Both the position numbers and the translations under genes were made by a program. Below the pieces are notes generated by a model, which was not told the origin of the DNA, did no database searches, and was given only the letters and a program-made list of their open reading frames with translations. Below, piece after piece: positions 4,284-5,883 of a stretch of 5,883 nucleotides of DNA. Every line of letters begins with the position of its first letter. Within the stretch, counting starts at the first letter, position 1. The DNA comes from UBA5336 sp039034035 (GTDB lineage: Bacteria; Pseudomonadota; Alphaproteobacteria; Caulobacterales; Hyphomonadaceae). The stretch spans positions 1-5,883 of the forward strand of contig JBCCBN010000170.1 in assembly GCA_039034035.1 (NCBI GenBank). Direction: 5' to 3'.

Positions 4284-5883
4284 CAATACGGCATCGTCAT
4301 GTCGCGATTGGTGAGGAAGATATCCTCAGCTGGCGTGATGGCTGTGGTGGCGACATCGGTGGCGCCATCGGTGAGGCGGCGGATTTCGAAACTGGAGGTC
4401 GTCTGGGGCGCTGCCGGACAGGTGCCATCTTCGCGGAACTGGAGGGCGGCAGCCAGTAGTGCCTCGTTCTCGTCGCCCAGCTCGCGGGTGAGGTCATCGG
4501 CCACGGTGCAGCCAGGCACCTGGACGCCGAATTCAAAGTCGGAATCCTGGGGGACAAAGCCGTCGGCATAATCGCCGAAGCCCTTGTCGTTCACGCCCTG
4601 GAACTGGATCGTGTAATAGGTTTCGCCGCAATTGTCGGTGGGGAAGAAGCCAAACGGCTTGCCGCATGTGACATCGCCGATGACGACGACTTCCACATCG
4701 ACGCCGCGCAATCCGTTGATGACGGCCTCGCTGGCGCTGCAGGTCCGCTCGGTGGTGAGCACGAAGACGCGCGGCAGGTCGAGGCTGGAGAGGGGGGCGC
4801 CGTTGGGGAGGGTGAAGCCGAGGCCGCTATCGTAGAAGGGGATCGGGTCGTTCGGCTGGCCGGTGACGGGACTGGTGCCGCCGATGCCGGTATTGTAGCG
4901 CAGGGCTTCGAAGGTGCGGCCCTGGGTCTGGGCACGGCCGGCGATCTGGTAGCCGAGCTGGGAGGCGACGGCGAGGAGGCCGCCGCCATTGTAGCGCAGG
5001 TCGAGCACGAGGTCGCTGACCCCCGCTCGGGAGAGTTCGTTGAAGGCGTCGGCGAGTTCTTCCTCGGCGGCGAAGGGGCTGAACGTGTTGAAGAGCAGGT
5101 AGCCGACCGGGCCGGTGGCGGTATCGATCACGCTGACCCGGTTGACCGGCTTGGTGGAGACATTGCCCGACACCAGCGTGATGGTGCGGCTATCGGATGC
5201 GCCGGGGTCCTGGATGGTGAAGACGTGGGTTTCGCCGGGGGTGGCGGGGAAGAGGCCGGCATTGAGCGTGTCGATGTCGGCCTGGCTGGTGGCGTTTATG
5301 AGGTCCACCCCATCGACTTCGAGGATACGGGCGCCGCGGACGAGATTGATCTGTCCGCTGACCTCTTCGGCCGCTGGCGTGCCGGGATCGGTGTATCGGA
5401 TGCGGAAGTCGCGGGGGACCGAGCGCGAGAGTGCGGCGATGGAGGCGCCGTAGCCGGCGCTGCCGGCGGAGTTGCGGCGGGCCAGATATTCGGACGTGGG
5501 TTCGGAGAAGTGGAAATCATCCTTGTCTTCGCCCGAACGGGTGATCTCGAAGGTGCGCAGCTCGGCGAAATAGGCGAGCCGGTCGGAGAAGTCGTTGGGG
5601 TCCTGGTCGGGGACTTCCTCGTTCCAGAGATAGGTTTCGTTGGTCCAGGAGCGGAGCCAGAACAGCTCTTCGAGCAAGGTGCCCTGCTCGTCGGGGAAGG
5701 TGTTGCCTTCGATGTCGACGCCGGATCGGGGCGCTTCGCACTGGTCGACGAAGGTCTCGGCCGCGTCGAACCGGCCGGGCACGAATTGCGGGGCCTGGGG
5801 CTCCTGCGCTGACGGGGGTGGAGGCGGCGGCGGTGGTGGCGGAGGAGGGGGTGGAGGCGGGGGGGGCGGCGGTGGTGGAGGGG
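4283..5883 (-). CDS. Exported S41-family C-terminal processing peptidase, N-terminus off the window
   Basis: The minus-strand frame is open from the right edge to TGA at 4285-4283: 532 visible residues. The apparent GTG start at 5782 is unlikely, because the same frame continues upstream as SAQEPQAPQF preceded by at least 23 prolines. Numbering from that GTG codon as 1: a helical N-terminal segment (LRSWTNETYLWNEEVPDQDP, 43-62), a PDZ-like region (about 110-210, with LVRGARILEVDGVDL), and the protease core (about 215-410). The core has the structural DLRYNGGG (261-268), nucleophile Ser349 in TCSASEAV and general-base Lys375 in TCGKPFGF, 26 residues apart, as in tail-specific proteases (25 in E. 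coli Prc). YADGFVPQDSDFEFG and a short tail follow. Such enzymes cut proteins near their C-termini in the cell envelope. Six cysteines fit an exported protein; a signal peptide, perhaps lipoprotein-type, is expected beyond the edge. The gene is coupled to the downstream lipoprotein gene. Confidence 0.92.
   Translation of the reverse strand, partial: PPPPPPPPPPPPPPPPPPPPPPPSAQEPQAPQFVPGRFDAAETFVDQCEAPRSGVDIEGNTFPDEQGTLLEELFWLRSWTNETYLWNEEVPDQDPNDFSDRLAYFAELRTFEITRSGEDKDDFHFSEPTSEYLARRNSAGSAGYGASIAALSRSVPRDFRIRYTDPGTPAAEEVSGQINLVRGARILEVDGVDLINATSQADIDTLNAGLFPATPGETHVFTIQDPGASDSRTITLVSGNVSTKPVNRVSVIDTATGPVGYLLFNTFSPFAAEEELADAFNELSRAGVSDLVLDLRYNGGGLLAVASQLGYQIAGRAQTQGRTFEALRYNTGIGGTSPVTGQPNDPIPFYDSGLGFTLPNGAPLSSLDLPRVFVLTTERTCSASEAVINGLRGVDVEVVVIGDVTCGKPFGFFPTDNCGETYYTIQFQGVNDKGFGDYADGFVPQDSDFEFGVQVPGCTVADDLTRELGDENEALLAAALQFREDGTCPAAPQTTSSFEIRRLTDGATDVATTAITPAEDIFLTNRDMTMPY
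5813..5883 (-). repeat. Proline-codon tract (at least 23 Pro) in the S41 peptidase linker
   Basis: Every complete codon from 5881 down to 5813 on the minus strand is CCN, giving 23 consecutive prolines running to the window edge. The codons are mixed (CCG, CCA, CCC, CCT), so the tract is under amino-acid rather than simple nucleotide repetition. It probably spaces the protease from a membrane anchor or signal region. The plus (template) strand is correspondingly G-rich, with runs of up to eight G. Confidence 0.9.

Noticed and set aside
5780..5782. GTG as the true start of the S41 peptidase
   Set aside because: The frame continues through a selected-looking polyproline tract to the edge, and starting here would leave an exported-type protease without a leader.
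5225..5812. Plus-strand open frame (195 codons) opposite the S41 peptidase
   Set aside because: Its Gly/Val/Glu-rich composition mirrors the opposite-strand protease codons, and the sense gene has clear domains.

Overview
The window comes from a GC-rich bacterium, most likely an alphaproteobacterium, and possibly of the Hyphomonadaceae/Maricaulis/Caulobacter type. Three things point that way: the gene order surA-pdxA-rsmA, a SurA whose second parvulin repeat has largely drifted, and an exported S41 protease with a long proline linker. The placement is an inference from gene content and protein style, since no marker RNA gene is present.

Left half (1-2902, + strand): a housekeeping operon. 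It opens with the 3' part of surA (periplasmic chaperone/peptidyl-prolyl isomerase, truncated by the window edge). A 70-base gap containing a GC-rich hairpin follows, then complete pdxA (4-hydroxythreonine-4-phosphate dehydrogenase, pyridoxal phosphate synthesis). Complete rsmA/ksgA (16S rRNA adenine dimethyltransferase) overlaps pdxA by four bases. This order, usually preceded by lptD, is conserved in Proteobacteria, although the three enzymes work in unrelated pathways.

Middle (2903-3872): a short convergent junction, then a minus-strand gene for an unrecognised, arginine-rich protein. Its C-terminal codons look frame-shifted. Upstream of that gene, 3737-3854 is a non-coding stretch holding four consecutive GC-rich hairpins, the most unusual structure in the window.

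Right half (3873-5883, - strand): a two-gene unit read leftward. The upstream gene encodes an S41 (C-terminal processing) peptidase with a Ser/Lys dyad, preceded by at least 23 consecutive prolines; its N-terminus lies beyond the window. Its stop overlaps the start of a small putative lipoprotein gene in a TGATG junction, which suggests translational coupling and a shared envelope role. The four-hairpin block follows the lipoprotein stop and probably ends or stabilises this transcript.

I see no CRISPR array, tRNA, rRNA, transposase, phage gene or recognisable defence system. The candidates for something new are the four-hairpin element, the coupled protease/lipoprotein pair, and the possibly broken hypothetical gene.
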